Shown: one piece after another, positions 28,136 to 36,201 of the stretch
How positions within the stretch are numbered: the stretch's first letter is position 1
Layout of the letters: the number at the start of each line of letters is the position of its first letter
Origin: Shewanella olleyana
GTDB lineage: Bacteria; Pseudomonadota; Gammaproteobacteria; Enterobacterales; Shewanellaceae
Direction of reading: 5' to 3'
Length of the DNA stretch: 64,000 bases
Assembly (NCBI RefSeq): GCF_023283825.1
Contig: NZ_JAKILD010000005.1
Span: 62,001-126,000, forward strand
The notes under the pieces: model-generated
Database searches by the model: none
Told to the model about the DNA's origin: nothing
What the model saw: the letters and a program-made list of their open reading frames with translations, nothing else
Position numbers and translations under genes: made by a program

Positions 28136-28244
28136 TCGCATTTACGGCTTAGTTTCTAGCAAGGAAAAGACAAGGTGAATTTTCAACCTTAAGTTTATAC
28201 GAAACAATAACTGAATCGTTTACGCTAGTAATGAGTTAAGTTAG

Positions 28245-28349
28245 CTACATTTATAACAACAGTACTTTTAACAACTGCATTTATAATAACTGCATTTATA
28301 ACAACTACACATTTAACTGGTGCATTGATAACAAGTGCATCTTAACATT
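28245..28349. repeat. Seven degenerate 15-bp tandem repeats
   Basis: Seven consecutive 15-bp units with consensus CTGCATTTATAACAA, the third and fourth units differing at one base and the outer ones more diverged. The array lies between the prepilin and the following secreted protein and ends about 35 nt before the latter's likely start. It could be a slippage product or a repeated regulatory element. Confidence 0.88.
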
Positions 28350-28383
28350 AGCGCCTTTAATGACTGGTGTTAACTCTGAGAAA

Positions 28384-29283
28384 ATGGACTTTTACTCAAT
28401 GAATAGTTTGCTTCGTGCGTTACTTTTTTTATTAGCAATACTCCTCAGCCCTCAAGTTATGGCCAACGTATTCAATACCATCGTTAATATTCAATGCAAT
28501 GAATGTGATTCTAATCAAGCGTACCACAGAGCCGCATTATCAGCCCTAAAAGACAGAGAGCAAAAAGTCGTTAACGTAGTTAATTTTAATCAATTTGATG
28601 TACGTAAATTTGATGTCAAAAAGCTGCAAGTGGAAGTGTGTAGCGACTATTGGAAATCGGCGACAAAAGGCTATTGCAAGATGGAAGATGGCTCTTCGAT
28701 AAAACCACTAAAAGTCACCAATATTGAACGCGAGAAAGTCATTTTATTGTCTGAGCAGCTATATCAATTAGACTTTTTTCAACGCCAAAAAATACAGGCT
28801 GATCCAAAAGTCGCTAATACGGCTTGGGAGTTGGCTCAGAATCACTATGTCGCCAACAAGTTGATGTCTAATTGGCAACAAGAATACCAATATGAATATT
28901 CAGCATTTCTAGCTAAGTGGCAACAAGGTGAGCGAGCTAGCCTTCAAGCGAATATACCATTGAAAAATTTATCTCCTCCCATTGTGATTACCTTTGCTGA
29001 TGGGTCAGAAGTCTTCGCTGAAGTCGATTTTATTGATTCGAATAATCAGCAGCATTTTAGTTTTACACAGCTTAAAGATGCTAACAGTAATCATCTTGTT
29101 TTAGCCCGAGAAAAGCTATTTACATTAGGTGATAAGTTTCAGTTTGAATCGCAGCAAAATAATGATTTTATCAAGATGAAAGAGTTAGTTGAATTGAGTG
29201 GATTTATGGTTGAAGTTCAAGAAACACTGACAGGGATCAGTGCTTCGGTTGTGTCTTGTTCACCTAATGAGAATGCATGTTAA
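28384..29283 (+). CDS. Secreted protein of unknown function
   Basis: A product of about 299 residues with a hydrophobic leader (LLRALLFLLAILLSPQVMA) likely cleaved by signal peptidase. The mature part begins NVFNTIVNIQCNECDSNQAY, with a CNEC pair, and has two further cysteine pairs (CSDYWKSATKGYC and CSPNENAC), suggesting disulfides in the periplasm. I recognise no domain. The start is uncertain: ATGs at 28360, 28384 and 28399 are all in frame, and only the second has a GAG nearby. Confidence 0.65.
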   Translation: MDFYSMNSLLRALLFLLAILLSPQVMANVFNTIVNIQCNECDSNQAYHRAALSALKDREQKVVNVVNFNQFDVRKFDVKKLQVEVCSDYWKSATKGYCKMEDGSSIKPLKVTNIEREKVILLSEQLYQLDFFQRQKIQADPKVANTAWELAQNHYVANKLMSNWQQEYQYEYSAFLAKWQQGERASLQANIPLKNLSPPIVITFADGSEVFAEVDFIDSNNQQHFSFTQLKDANSNHLVLAREKLFTLGDKFQFESQQNNDFIKMKELVELSGFMVEVQETLTGISASVVSCSPNENAC

Positions 29284-29575
29284 TTTGGTTATTAATTTTT
29301 ATAGGCAGTATTATAGGTTGGTAACTTGTCAATTGACTGCAGTCTAAAACTATCGATGAAGTTTAGCTGCCAGCCACTTGTAGTCGCTCTATCAAAGCGA
29401 ACTAGTAACAACTAAACTGAAATATAATTCAAATAGATTGATTGCTAAAGTCATTTGTCTGTATTTTGTGCTCTTTCAGCAGACTTCAGCTAAGCCATTA
29501 TAAAAGGCAATAAAAAAGGCGTAAGTGGTTATTTACGCCTTTCAGTTGAGCTTTAGCCAGTTAACGTAAATTGGA
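29284..29575. other. Convergent intergenic region
   Basis: A 292-nt gap between convergent genes. Apart from the terminator at 29512-29542 I see no feature. Confidence 0.5.
29512..29542 (-). terminator. Terminator of the DUF2959 gene
   Basis: Arms AAAGGCGTAA and TTACGCCTTT around an 8-nt loop. On the minus strand it is followed by a T-run. Confidence 0.85.
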
Positions 29576-30223
29576 CTAGCCTTGCTCCATCGCTTCGATG
29601 AATTTATTTGATTCAGCAATCGATTTATTCATTTCAGTGATCAAACTTGATATATCAGATTGTAAGCTATTAAACTCACCTTTAATCGCGCCAATCGCTT
29701 GAGCATTAAGGTTATGTTTAAGGTAAAGCATGTTGTCTTTCATTGCCGTTAAGATTGGCGGCATTTTAGCTTCTGCACGGCGCATTCCCTTCACTAAGGA
29801 ATTATAAGAGCGCTGAGTTTCGTTTAACTTATTGGTACTGTTACGTCTAAGACTCGCTTTGCTTATCTCTTGAATTTCAGTTTCCCACTCGTCAAATAAA
29901 GCTTCTGCTACATCTTCTACTTTATCGATACGACTGCCCACTTCATCAGCTGCTGACTGAGCTGATTCATACTCATCTTTGGCTTTGTTGTAAGCATCTT
30001 CAAGGTCGCCACCATCAAAAGCCAGCAAAGCCTGCATTTCTTCTAGTGCTGAGCTGAATTGTTCTTGGGCTTCTTCTTGAGACTCTTTCGCTTCTTGAAC
30101 GCGATCTACCATGATGTCACGCTTGTGATAACCGACTTTTTCCATTGCGCCATAATAGGCACTTTGACAGCCACTTAATAATAAGCTGACACTTAGGATT
30201 GCGAGTGATATCCATTTCTTCAT
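29576..30223 (-). CDS. DUF2959 lipoprotein
   Basis: A 215-residue lipoprotein (LLSGC lipobox, lipidated Cys19) whose mature part is almost wholly helical and rich in Glu, Ala and Gln: YHKRDIMVDRVQEAKESQEEAQEQFSSALEEM and following coiled-coil stretches. This fits the DUF2959 family, whose role is unknown. It follows a small membrane-protein gene by 29 nt on the same strand and likely shares its transcript. Confidence 0.85.
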   Translation of the reverse strand: MKKWISLAILSVSLLLSGCQSAYYGAMEKVGYHKRDIMVDRVQEAKESQEEAQEQFSSALEEMQALLAFDGGDLEDAYNKAKDEYESAQSAADEVGSRIDKVEDVAEALFDEWETEIQEISKASLRRNSTNKLNETQRSYNSLVKGMRRAEAKMPPILTAMKDNMLYLKHNLNAQAIGAIKGEFNSLQSDISSLITEMNKSIAESNKFIEAMEQG

Positions 30224-30252
30224 CTTGTACTCTCTTTATTGTTGTCGTTGGA

Positions 30253-30474
30253 CTAGTCTGATTTAAATGTGGCAGCGTCAATAACGCTCCAAAGATGAAA
30301 GACAGCACCAATAATCGCTGGGATAATTAAAACCCAAAAGAAGTAACCTACTGCTGTAATTAAGAAAAATAGAATTGCAGCTATAATGCGTCCTTGAACC
30401 AGTTGGCCTAAACCTGGGAAAAAGAAGCTGGCAATTGCGGCAATAACATTGCCAGCAGAACCTTGTTGAGACAT
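30253..30474 (-). CDS. Small two-helix membrane protein
   Basis: A 73-residue protein with two or three hydrophobic segments and a PGLGQLVQGR turn between them, resembling the PGLGQ motif of TM2-type small membrane proteins. A longer frame begins at 30567, but the ATG at 30474 has GGGAG in front and starts the conserved part (MSQQGSAGNVIAAIASFFFPG). Function unknown. Together with the DUF2959 lipoprotein it forms a two-gene envelope unit divergent from the BrkB-like gene. Confidence 0.75.
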   Translation of the reverse strand: MSQQGSAGNVIAAIASFFFPGLGQLVQGRIIAAILFFLITAVGYFFWVLIIPAIIGAVFHLWSVIDAATFKSD

Positions 30475-30560
30475 TAAATTGCTCCCTAGGAGTGTAACTA
30501 TCGTGTTATAACATTGTACGAAGTTAAACGCGTAATTGAAATTAATAATCTGAGAATATT

Positions 30561-31541
30561 GTGACAAATAAGATAGATGTAGCGTATTTAAAAAATATGA
30601 GTGCTAGTATTTGGCAATTTTTAGTTCATCTAAAGTCCAGATTGCTGGAAGATCAAATTAATGTCAAAGCAGGGCATTTAGCTTATGTAACTTTATTATC
30701 ATTAGTGCCTATGGTGGCAGTGATGATGTCTATGTTGTCGGCTTTCCCAGGTTTTTCTGGGATCCGAGGTCAAATCGAAAGCTTCATTTACAGTAATTTC
30801 ATGCCGGCATCAGGTGATACAGTGCAAATTTACATTAATGAATTTGTCGATAATGCCTCTAAGGCAACGTTTGTGGGTGTGATGGCGCTGGTGGTTGTAG
30901 CCTTGATGTTGATATCTGCCATTGATAAAGCGTTAAATAATATCTGGCGAACCACTGAAAAACGCTCATATGTGGTGTCATTTTCAATGTACTGGATGGT
31001 ATTAACTTTAGGACCAGTATTGATGGGGGCAAGTATTGTCGCCACCTCTTATGTAGTGTCGCTAAAGGTATTTGATAGTAGTGAGATATCTGCATTAATG
31101 ACTTGGTTGGTTGAGCGTTTGCCTATGCTGTTTTCAGTGGCGTCGATTTTATTGCTGTATATGGTGGTGCCCAATAGAAAGGTCCATTTTTGGCATGCGT
31201 TAATTGGCGCGATTGTCGCGGCCATTTTGTTTGAAGCCGGCAAAAAAGGTTTCGCTTTTTATGTCACTCAATTTCCGAGCTATGAGGCCATTTATGGCGC
31301 GTTAGCAACGATTCCTATCTTATTTGTTTGGGTGTATTTATCTTGGGTGATTGTACTTTTGGGCGCGGAAATTACCGCAGCGTTACCTGAGTATTTAGAC
31401 TCTGGCATTTTTTCGCTTAAAAAAAGCAATGTTGAAACACAACCCCAGACTGAAATAGAGAAGACCATCGAAGCTAAAGTTGTTAATGACGATAAAGCCA
31501 CGAATGACAACAAACCAGCAAGTGAAAAGGGACAATCGTAA
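30561..31541 (+). CDS. BrkB/YihY-family membrane protein (UPF0761)
   Basis: A 326-residue inner-membrane protein with about six helices, colinear with E. coli Yih[79 protein letters not shown] and [13 protein letters not shown]. The C-terminal 40 residues are a charged, disordered tail. It starts at GTG; an ATG at 30597 would lose part of the conserved N-terminus. Function in bacteria is not established, despite an old ribonuclease label. Confidence 0.9.
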   Translation: MTNKIDVAYLKNMSASIWQFLVHLKSRLLEDQINVKAGHLAYVTLLSLVPMVAVMMSMLSAFPGFSGIRGQIESFIYSNFMPASGDTVQIYINEFVDNASKATFVGVMALVVVALMLISAIDKALNNIWRTTEKRSYVVSFSMYWMVLTLGPVLMGASIVATSYVVSLKVFDSSEISALMTWLVERLPMLFSVASILLLYMVVPNRKVHFWHALIGAIVAAILFEAGKKGFAFYVTQFPSYEAIYGALATIPILFVWVYLSWVIVLLGAEITAALPEYLDSGIFSLKKSNVETQPQTEIEKTIEAKVVNDDKATNDNKPASEKGQS

Positions 31542-31690
31542 TAATATAAAATTGCCGAGATGAATTATTTAGTTGTGCTTAATTAGTTTCTAAACGGTAT
31601 ATTGCTATGTAAGTGTTAAATAATAATAAAATCTAAGTTGTTTTGACTCTAATGAAGAGTTTATACAGCTGTACTCAACAAGGATAGAAA

Positions 31691-32260
31691 ATGAAAAAAT
31701 TGATTATTGCAGCATGTGTATTAGGTTTGACAGCTTGTGCTACAACGGATAATTCGGCTGAAACCGATGCAACTCATGCTGCGCCGAAAATGATTAATAT
31801 GGCGGGTATGACAGATCAACAAGCCGCTGATGAACTCTACAATACTTTATTAAAATCAAGCTATTTAGCCACTAAACTCAGCCCTAACAGTGTTGCTGTA
31901 CAATTTGGTGATAACCAATTTGTATTACAGCCAAGTATGAGTGAACAAGGCGTAGACAGAATTTTAACTAACCGTTTGTTTGCTGTTCACCCGCAATTAC
32001 ACGGTAGTAAAGAGTTATTGGTGTTAATTGGGCAATTAAACCAGAAACTAAATTTTGCTAAGTTTGTCATTCGTGAAAATGGTGGCGTGATTCAAGTGCA
32101 AGGCGCAGCAACCTTTGTTGATTCGATTGAATTAGAAGAGTTACGTCGTTTTATGCTATGGACTGATGAAGGTCTTAAACAAGTGGCTAAATCCTTTCCT
32201 AAAGGTTCAGAAAATCTGATTAAGCCTATTCCTGTGATAAAGCCTGACACTGGGGCGTAA
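31691..32260 (+). CDS. Lipoprotein of unknown function
   Basis: A 189-residue lipoprotein with lipobox LTAC (Cys16), preceded by an AAGGA ribosome site. The mature part is a small alpha/beta domain with no motif I recognise. It is 51 nt upstream of dtd on the same strand. Confidence 0.75.
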   Translation: MKKLIIAACVLGLTACATTDNSAETDATHAAPKMINMAGMTDQQAADELYNTLLKSSYLATKLSPNSVAVQFGDNQFVLQPSMSEQGVDRILTNRLFAVHPQLHGSKELLVLIGQLNQKLNFAKFVIRENGGVIQVQGAATFVDSIELEELRRFMLWTDEGLKQVAKSFPKGSENLIKPIPVIKPDTGA

Positions 32261-32270
32261 TATTGTAGAA

Positions 32271-32298
32271 TATGTTCACTTTCAATTGGGTGAACATA
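32271..32298 (+). promoter_or_regulatory. Perfect 9-bp inverted repeat just ahead of dtd
   Basis: TATGTTCAC and GTGAACATA face each other across 10 nt, ending two nucleotides before the AGGAA ribosome site of dtd. It may be an operator or an RNA hairpin that affects translation of dtd. There is no T-run, so it is not a terminator. Confidence 0.5.
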
Positions 32299-32311
32299 AT
32301 AGGAAAAAGCA

Positions 32312-32776
32312 TTGATTGGGTTAATCCAAAGAGTGGCACACGCCAGTGTCACTATTGCCTCTGAAGGCGATGATTCTGAACAGGCTGAACACGTTACTGG
32401 CAGTATTGGTAAAGGTTTATTAGTACTGCTAGGTGTCGAGAAAGATGACGACATCGAAAAGATGCAAAAGCTGGCTAAAAAAGTCATCGGTTACCGTATT
32501 TTCAGTGATGAAAACGGCAAGATGAACTTGAATCTTCAACAAGCTGGTGGCGAGCTGTTGGTAGTTTCTCAATTTACCTTAGCAGCCGACACAGGTAGAG
32601 GTTTACGCCCTAGTTTTTCTTGTGCTGCGACTCCAGAACAAGCTAATGAGTTATACGAAGCGTTTGTGGCTTATTGTCGTGAACAAGGCGTAACGACCCA
32701 AACGGGATCATTTGGCGCGAATATGAAAGTCGAACTGCTAAATGATGGTCCTGTGACCTTTAATTTGCAGGTTTAA
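32312..32776 (+). CDS. dtd: D-aminoacyl-tRNA deacylase
   Basis: A 154-residue DTD that hydrolyses D-aminoacyl-tRNAs in the cytosol. The family motifs [11 protein letters not shown] (SQxxL) and [11 protein letters not shown] (NxGP) are present. It starts at TTG ([13 protein letters not shown] when initiated), with AGGAA eight bases upstream and no in-frame ATG that would keep the conserved start, so the rare codon is probably real. A nine-residue acidic insert (around GDDSEQAEH) sets it apart from the E. coli protein. A thioesterase gene follows by 12 nt. Confidence 0.95.
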   Translation: MIGLIQRVAHASVTIASEGDDSEQAEHVTGSIGKGLLVLLGVEKDDDIEKMQKLAKKVIGYRIFSDENGKMNLNLQQAGGELLVVSQFTLAADTGRGLRPSFSCAATPEQANELYEAFVAYCREQGVTTQTGSFGANMKVELLNDGPVTFNLQV

Positions 32777-32788
32777 CGATACAGCTTT

Positions 32789-33364
32789 ATGACAACTGAC
32801 TCTAAAACGCCTTCGGCCTCTGGTTATGAAACTGCAGTTCAAAACCCCTCAGAAGATTTAAAACTCAGCTTTGAACAAAGTAGAGAACAAAGTAGAGAAC
32901 TGAGCGGAGATAAGATTGTTAATACTCAAGAAATAGCGGCTTTATTACTTGAGTTAAAACAGACATGGCACCAAACCATTCCTGTGAGTCAGTTTATGCA
33001 AGTCACCCCCATGAGTTATGACGGCAATCGCTTTACGGTGACAGCGCCTATGGCTCCTAATATTAACCTTCATCAAACCATGTTTGCAGGCAGTATTTAT
33101 ACCCTAATGACCCTGACAGGATGGGGGATGTTGTGGTTACAACAACAAATAGCGGGTGTTGAAGGTAATATTGTTTTAGCTGACGCCAATATCCGCTATC
33201 ACGCCCCAATTACAGAAGATCCTATCGTAACCGTGATTTGGCCTGAAGACATTACACTTGCACCGTTAGCCACAGGCGGCAAAGTCAAAGTGAAACTTGA
33301 AGTGCGGCTGCATTGCGCAGATAAGCTTTGCTCAACGTTTAGTGGCTTGTACTTTAGTTATTAA
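32789..33364 (+). CDS. Hotdog-fold thioesterase (YiiD C-terminal type)
   Basis: A 191-residue protein whose C-terminal about 145 residues form a hotdog domain: PMAPNINLHQTMFAGSIYTLMTLTGWGMLWL, then YHAPITEDP and KVKLEVRLHC. The arrangement resembles the domain found after the acetyltransferase in E. coli YiiD. The first 45 residues are low in complexity, with a REQSRE repeat from a 12-bp tandem duplication. Substrate unknown. Likely co-transcribed with dtd. Confidence 0.82.
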   Translation: MTTDSKTPSASGYETAVQNPSEDLKLSFEQSREQSRELSGDKIVNTQEIAALLLELKQTWHQTIPVSQFMQVTPMSYDGNRFTVTAPMAPNINLHQTMFAGSIYTLMTLTGWGMLWLQQQIAGVEGNIVLADANIRYHAPITEDPIVTVIWPEDITLAPLATGGKVKVKLEVRLHCADKLCSTFSGLYFSY

Positions 33365-33396
33365 TTGCTCAATAGTGATTTAGCATTCAATAGAGA

Positions 33397-33750
33397 TTAA
33401 GCGTTTAGTGACTCACAACAGAGTAAGTCTTTCATGGCTCCAGCGTTAACTGCGCAGCTAAACCCTTCGGCTTCAAAAATATCGCAACCTTTTTGTGCAC
33501 GGATCCCCGCACCACAATAAACAACAAACTGTTGTTGCTTTGACTTGTGATTAACTAACCATTGGCTGAGCTCTGTTAGAGGAACGTTTATCGCATTTGG
33601 TAAGTGTCCTGCAGCGAATTCTTCTGGATTTCTCACATCAATTAATGGTGCGCCTTGTTTCACCAGTTGCCAGCAAATATCCGTGCTCTGCACTCCGGCA
33701 AGCTGGAGCGGTGTGTTTGTTGTGCTGGCTAATGAGTTTGGATATGTCAT
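33397..33750 (-). CDS. Single-domain rhodanese
   Basis: A 117-residue rhodanese-like sulfurtransferase. It has the domain signature LIDVRNPEEFAAGHLPNAINVPL and the active-site loop YCGAGIRA with the catalytic Cys. No signal peptide is seen, so it is cytosolic. The ATG at 33750 is chosen over an in-frame upstream start because GGAGA lies before it and the domain begins soon after. Its physiological sulfur acceptor is unknown. Confidence 0.88.
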   Translation of the reverse strand: MTYPNSLASTTNTPLQLAGVQSTDICWQLVKQGAPLIDVRNPEEFAAGHLPNAINVPLTELSQWLVNHKSKQQQFVVYCGAGIRAQKGCDIFEAEGFSCAVNAGAMKDLLCCESLNA

Positions 33751-34063
33751 GAGGGATCTCCAGTTAATTAATAAATATCGCAATTAGGCGTATTGGTAAG
33801 AGTGTTGGTAAATATGTCAATTAGATTTTATTAAATAAGATTATTCTAATGGTTGGTGCAAATCAAGTCTGTTTTACTTTATTGGTGTTAGGCAAAGATA
33901 TTTATTAAAAGGGTTTTAAACCTATGGGGCAAACATTTGCAAGCTATAAGTTTATGAATGATAGGTATTTAAGTTTGTACTTGCTTAGCAACAATATGGG
34001 GAAATAAAGCACTACAGCGTAAAAAACTGTAGTGTATTTAATGAGGGGAAATGACAATAATGG
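33751..34063. other. Intergenic region
   Basis: About 310 AT-rich nucleotides between the start of the rhodanese gene and the end of the next minus-strand gene. The only structure is the hairpin at 34010-34034. Confidence 0.4.
34010..34034 (-). terminator. Probable terminator of the helical-repeat gene
   Basis: Arms CACTACAG and CTGTAGTG around a 9-nt loop, followed on the minus strand by CTTTATTT. The tail is weak. Confidence 0.55.
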
Positions 34064-34819
34064 CTAGTAGAACTTTCTTAAATACTTGGTTGCGTATTTA
34101 CGGAGCTTCTTTTGATCTGCTGTTTCAGCAACTTCTTCAACCACAGGTTTATATTTTTCATTGCCTGAACTTGCAAGCGCGCGCGTCACCCAGGCGTAGG
34201 TATCAATGGCTAATTTGCTATCGTCCATCAGGCGCATCGGTTTTAACTGCTTAACGAGCTGTTCAAGCATGTAATCGTCAAATATATACTCATTGGCAAT
34301 ACGTTTAGCTGCTAGTCGCATTAACTCTAAATCATCACCACGCAGTGCTGCGGCATATACATTTTGGCGGTGAGGTTGGCTGTCGTCATAACCTGTTTTG
34401 TCTTGCAGAATGACATTCCAAATTTCAAATTTATTTAAATCATTAACTGCACGTTTAGCGTATTTTCTGATTTTCTTATGGGCGTCGCCTGCAGAGAGGT
34501 TAGTTAGAAATTCTCGATATTGCGGGTCGCCTGAAAAGCCCAAGCCTTTTGTTAACCAAGCGATATTATCAATGACGTATTTATCGGTGGCTGTCGGCAG
34601 CAGGGTTTCAATTTTCGTTTGGATGGTTTTATAGATTTCAGGATCTTCAAGACCCATTAAAATCATCGACTCAATGGCTCGTTGTTGCTTGTGGGTATCA
34701 TCCCCTGCAAAAATTTGTTGGTATTCTTCCGTCGTATAGGTTTTAGCGAACGTTATTGGGCTGAGAATAAAGCAGCCAAGAATAGTGCTTAATAATAGAG
34801 TTTTGATAAATAACTTCAT
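34064..34819 (-). CDS. Secreted helical-repeat protein of unknown function
   Basis: A 251-residue protein with a signal peptide (cleavage near TFA) and an all-helical mature part. An internal duplication is visible: IAWLTKGLGFSGDPQYREFL with KKIRKYAKRAVNDL, and later YAWVTRALASSGNEKYKPVV with KKLRKYATKYLRKF. Such units resemble HEAT-like repeats and suggest a binding scaffold in the periplasm. No catalytic motif. Confidence 0.72.
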   Translation of the reverse strand: MKLFIKTLLLSTILGCFILSPITFAKTYTTEEYQQIFAGDDTHKQQRAIESMILMGLEDPEIYKTIQTKIETLLPTATDKYVIDNIAWLTKGLGFSGDPQYREFLTNLSAGDAHKKIRKYAKRAVNDLNKFEIWNVILQDKTGYDDSQPHRQNVYAAALRGDDLELMRLAAKRIANEYIFDDYMLEQLVKQLKPMRLMDDSKLAIDTYAWVTRALASSGNEKYKPVVEEVAETADQKKLRKYATKYLRKFY

Positions 34820-34882
34820 TACAAATCCTTAAAATTTAATTTCAAATCCTTTTGCTGGAATTTATTACTGTGACTGCTTAGC

Positions 34883-34928
34883 CCAAATCGTGACTATTAT
34901 CCTGTCCAAGTCGTGACTATTATCCTGT
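34883..34928. repeat. Tandem 23-bp duplication
   Basis: Two adjacent copies of CCAAGTCGTGACTATTATCC plus TGT differ at one base. It lies in the divergent gap about 100 nt ahead of the prolyl hydroxylase gene. Confidence 0.9.
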
Positions 34929-35030
34929 ATAGGCGCGTAAAACCAGCTTAATAGCTCAGTACATATTAGTTAAATTCTATAGTACTATAATTGTTCGTTT
35001 TTCTTACAATATTTAAGAAGTGCTTCTGTG

Positions 35031-36149
35031 ATGAAACAATCTGTTGCTCAATTAGAATCAGTTAATCAATTGCTTAAAAAGGGATGTTTTGCAGATGCGG
35101 AAGTAAAGCTTAAACCTCTTGCTGACTTATCCATTCCAGAAGCGCAACTCCTGTACGTAGATATATTGCTCCGCAAGCAACCTTCATTAGGGTTAGATTA
35201 TTTATTTTCGTTAACTAAGAAAAAAGTTGCTGGAGCAAATTATAAAGCCGCATTTTTATTATATTTTCATCCAGAAGTAGGAGTAGAATTTCAAACGTTT
35301 TTATTTGAGGCTGTTGTTGAAGAAGATGTGTCGGCAATTATAGTTGCGGCTAATTTATATTATCAACAAGGCGACGCTCAAAAAGCCTACAGTATACTAA
35401 GTTGTTATGCGCACCTGCCTCCGGTTCAAAAATGGTTATCAGAACTTAGTTCTCCTGCAGAAGTCATCAGTATTTCAAATTTTAGTGATCTAAGAAGGCC
35501 TGATTTATCTAAGTTATCGTATAAGTTAATCGCCCAGGAAATTAACTTATTCACGGTTGATGATTTTCTCACTGACTTTGAGTGTCGATGGTTAATAGAT
35601 CGAGCACAAACTGATATTAAGCGTTCTAAAGTTGTTGATGGTGAAACGGGTAAAACTCGAATCAGTAAAGTTAGAACAGGCTCTGTTGCTCAGTTTAAGC
35701 CATCTATTGAAGATTGGATTTTATTGAATATAGAGAAAAAAATTGCGGTGTATTTTAATATTTCGATTGAAAATGGCGAGCTTAGTAATGTTTTGAAATA
35801 CTTACCAGGTGAAGAATATAAAGAGCACTATGATTTTTTCCATCCTAATGATTCTGGTTCTGAATTAGCGATGCTAGATGGCGGTCAAAGGTTTAAAACG
35901 GTATTAATTTATTTGAATGATGTTGAACAAGGAGGTGAAACTCGATTTCCTCGATTAGAAAAATCCTTGAGCCCCAAAGCGAAACAATTAGTCGTCTTTA
36001 ATAATACCGATAATAGCCTTTCTCCTTTACCGCTATCCTTACATCAAGGGATGCCAGTAACATCTGGTGAAAAGTGGCTGTATTCTAAATGGTTAAGAGG
36101 CCAGCCAACTTCTTACAAAGGCCATTTACAGTCATTAAACGTAATTTAA
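35031..36149 (+). CDS. Prolyl-4-hydroxylase-like 2-oxoglutarate/Fe(II) oxygenase
   Basis: A 372-residue cytosolic protein. The N-terminal about 150 residues are helical with Sel1/TPR-like character (FADAEVKLKPLADLSIPEAQ). The C-terminal P4Hc domain (about 165-360) has the full iron and co-substrate set: His266 and Asp268 in EHYDFFHP, GGETRFP, then His338 and Lys348 in LHQGMPVTSGEKW. It probably hydroxylates a protein side chain. Bacterial relatives act on proteins such as EF-Tu or on peptides; the target here is unknown. The ATG follows a GTG codon that is also in frame. Confidence 0.87.
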   Translation: MKQSVAQLESVNQLLKKGCFADAEVKLKPLADLSIPEAQLLYVDILLRKQPSLGLDYLFSLTKKKVAGANYKAAFLLYFHPEVGVEFQTFLFEAVVEEDVSAIIVAANLYYQQGDAQKAYSILSCYAHLPPVQKWLSELSSPAEVISISNFSDLRRPDLSKLSYKLIAQEINLFTVDDFLTDFECRWLIDRAQTDIKRSKVVDGETGKTRISKVRTGSVAQFKPSIEDWILLNIEKKIAVYFNISIENGELSNVLKYLPGEEYKEHYDFFHPNDSGSELAMLDGGQRFKTVLIYLNDVEQGGETRFPRLEKSLSPKAKQLVVFNNTDNSLSPLPLSLHQGMPVTSGEKWLYSKWLRGQPTSYKGHLQSLNVI

Positions 36150-36164
36150 ATTTGTAATTTAATT

Positions 36165-36192
36165 CTTAAAGGAAGCGGATACTTCCTTTAAG
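36165..36192. terminator. Hairpin between the oxygenase gene and the ape operon end
   Basis: Perfect 11-bp stem CTTAAAGGAAG/CTTCCTTTAAG with a 6-nt loop between convergent genes. The T-run is short, but placement suits a shared terminator. Confidence 0.7.
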
Positions 36193-36201
36193 TTCAACAC
36201 A

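Noticed and set aside
28136..28244. Possible CRISPR or att structure near the 15-bp repeats
   Set aside because: The repeats are directly adjacent with no spacers, and no cas or integrase genes are present.
32271..32298. Inverted repeat ahead of dtd as a terminator
   Set aside because: There is no T-run after the stem, and the next gene's ribosome site follows at once.
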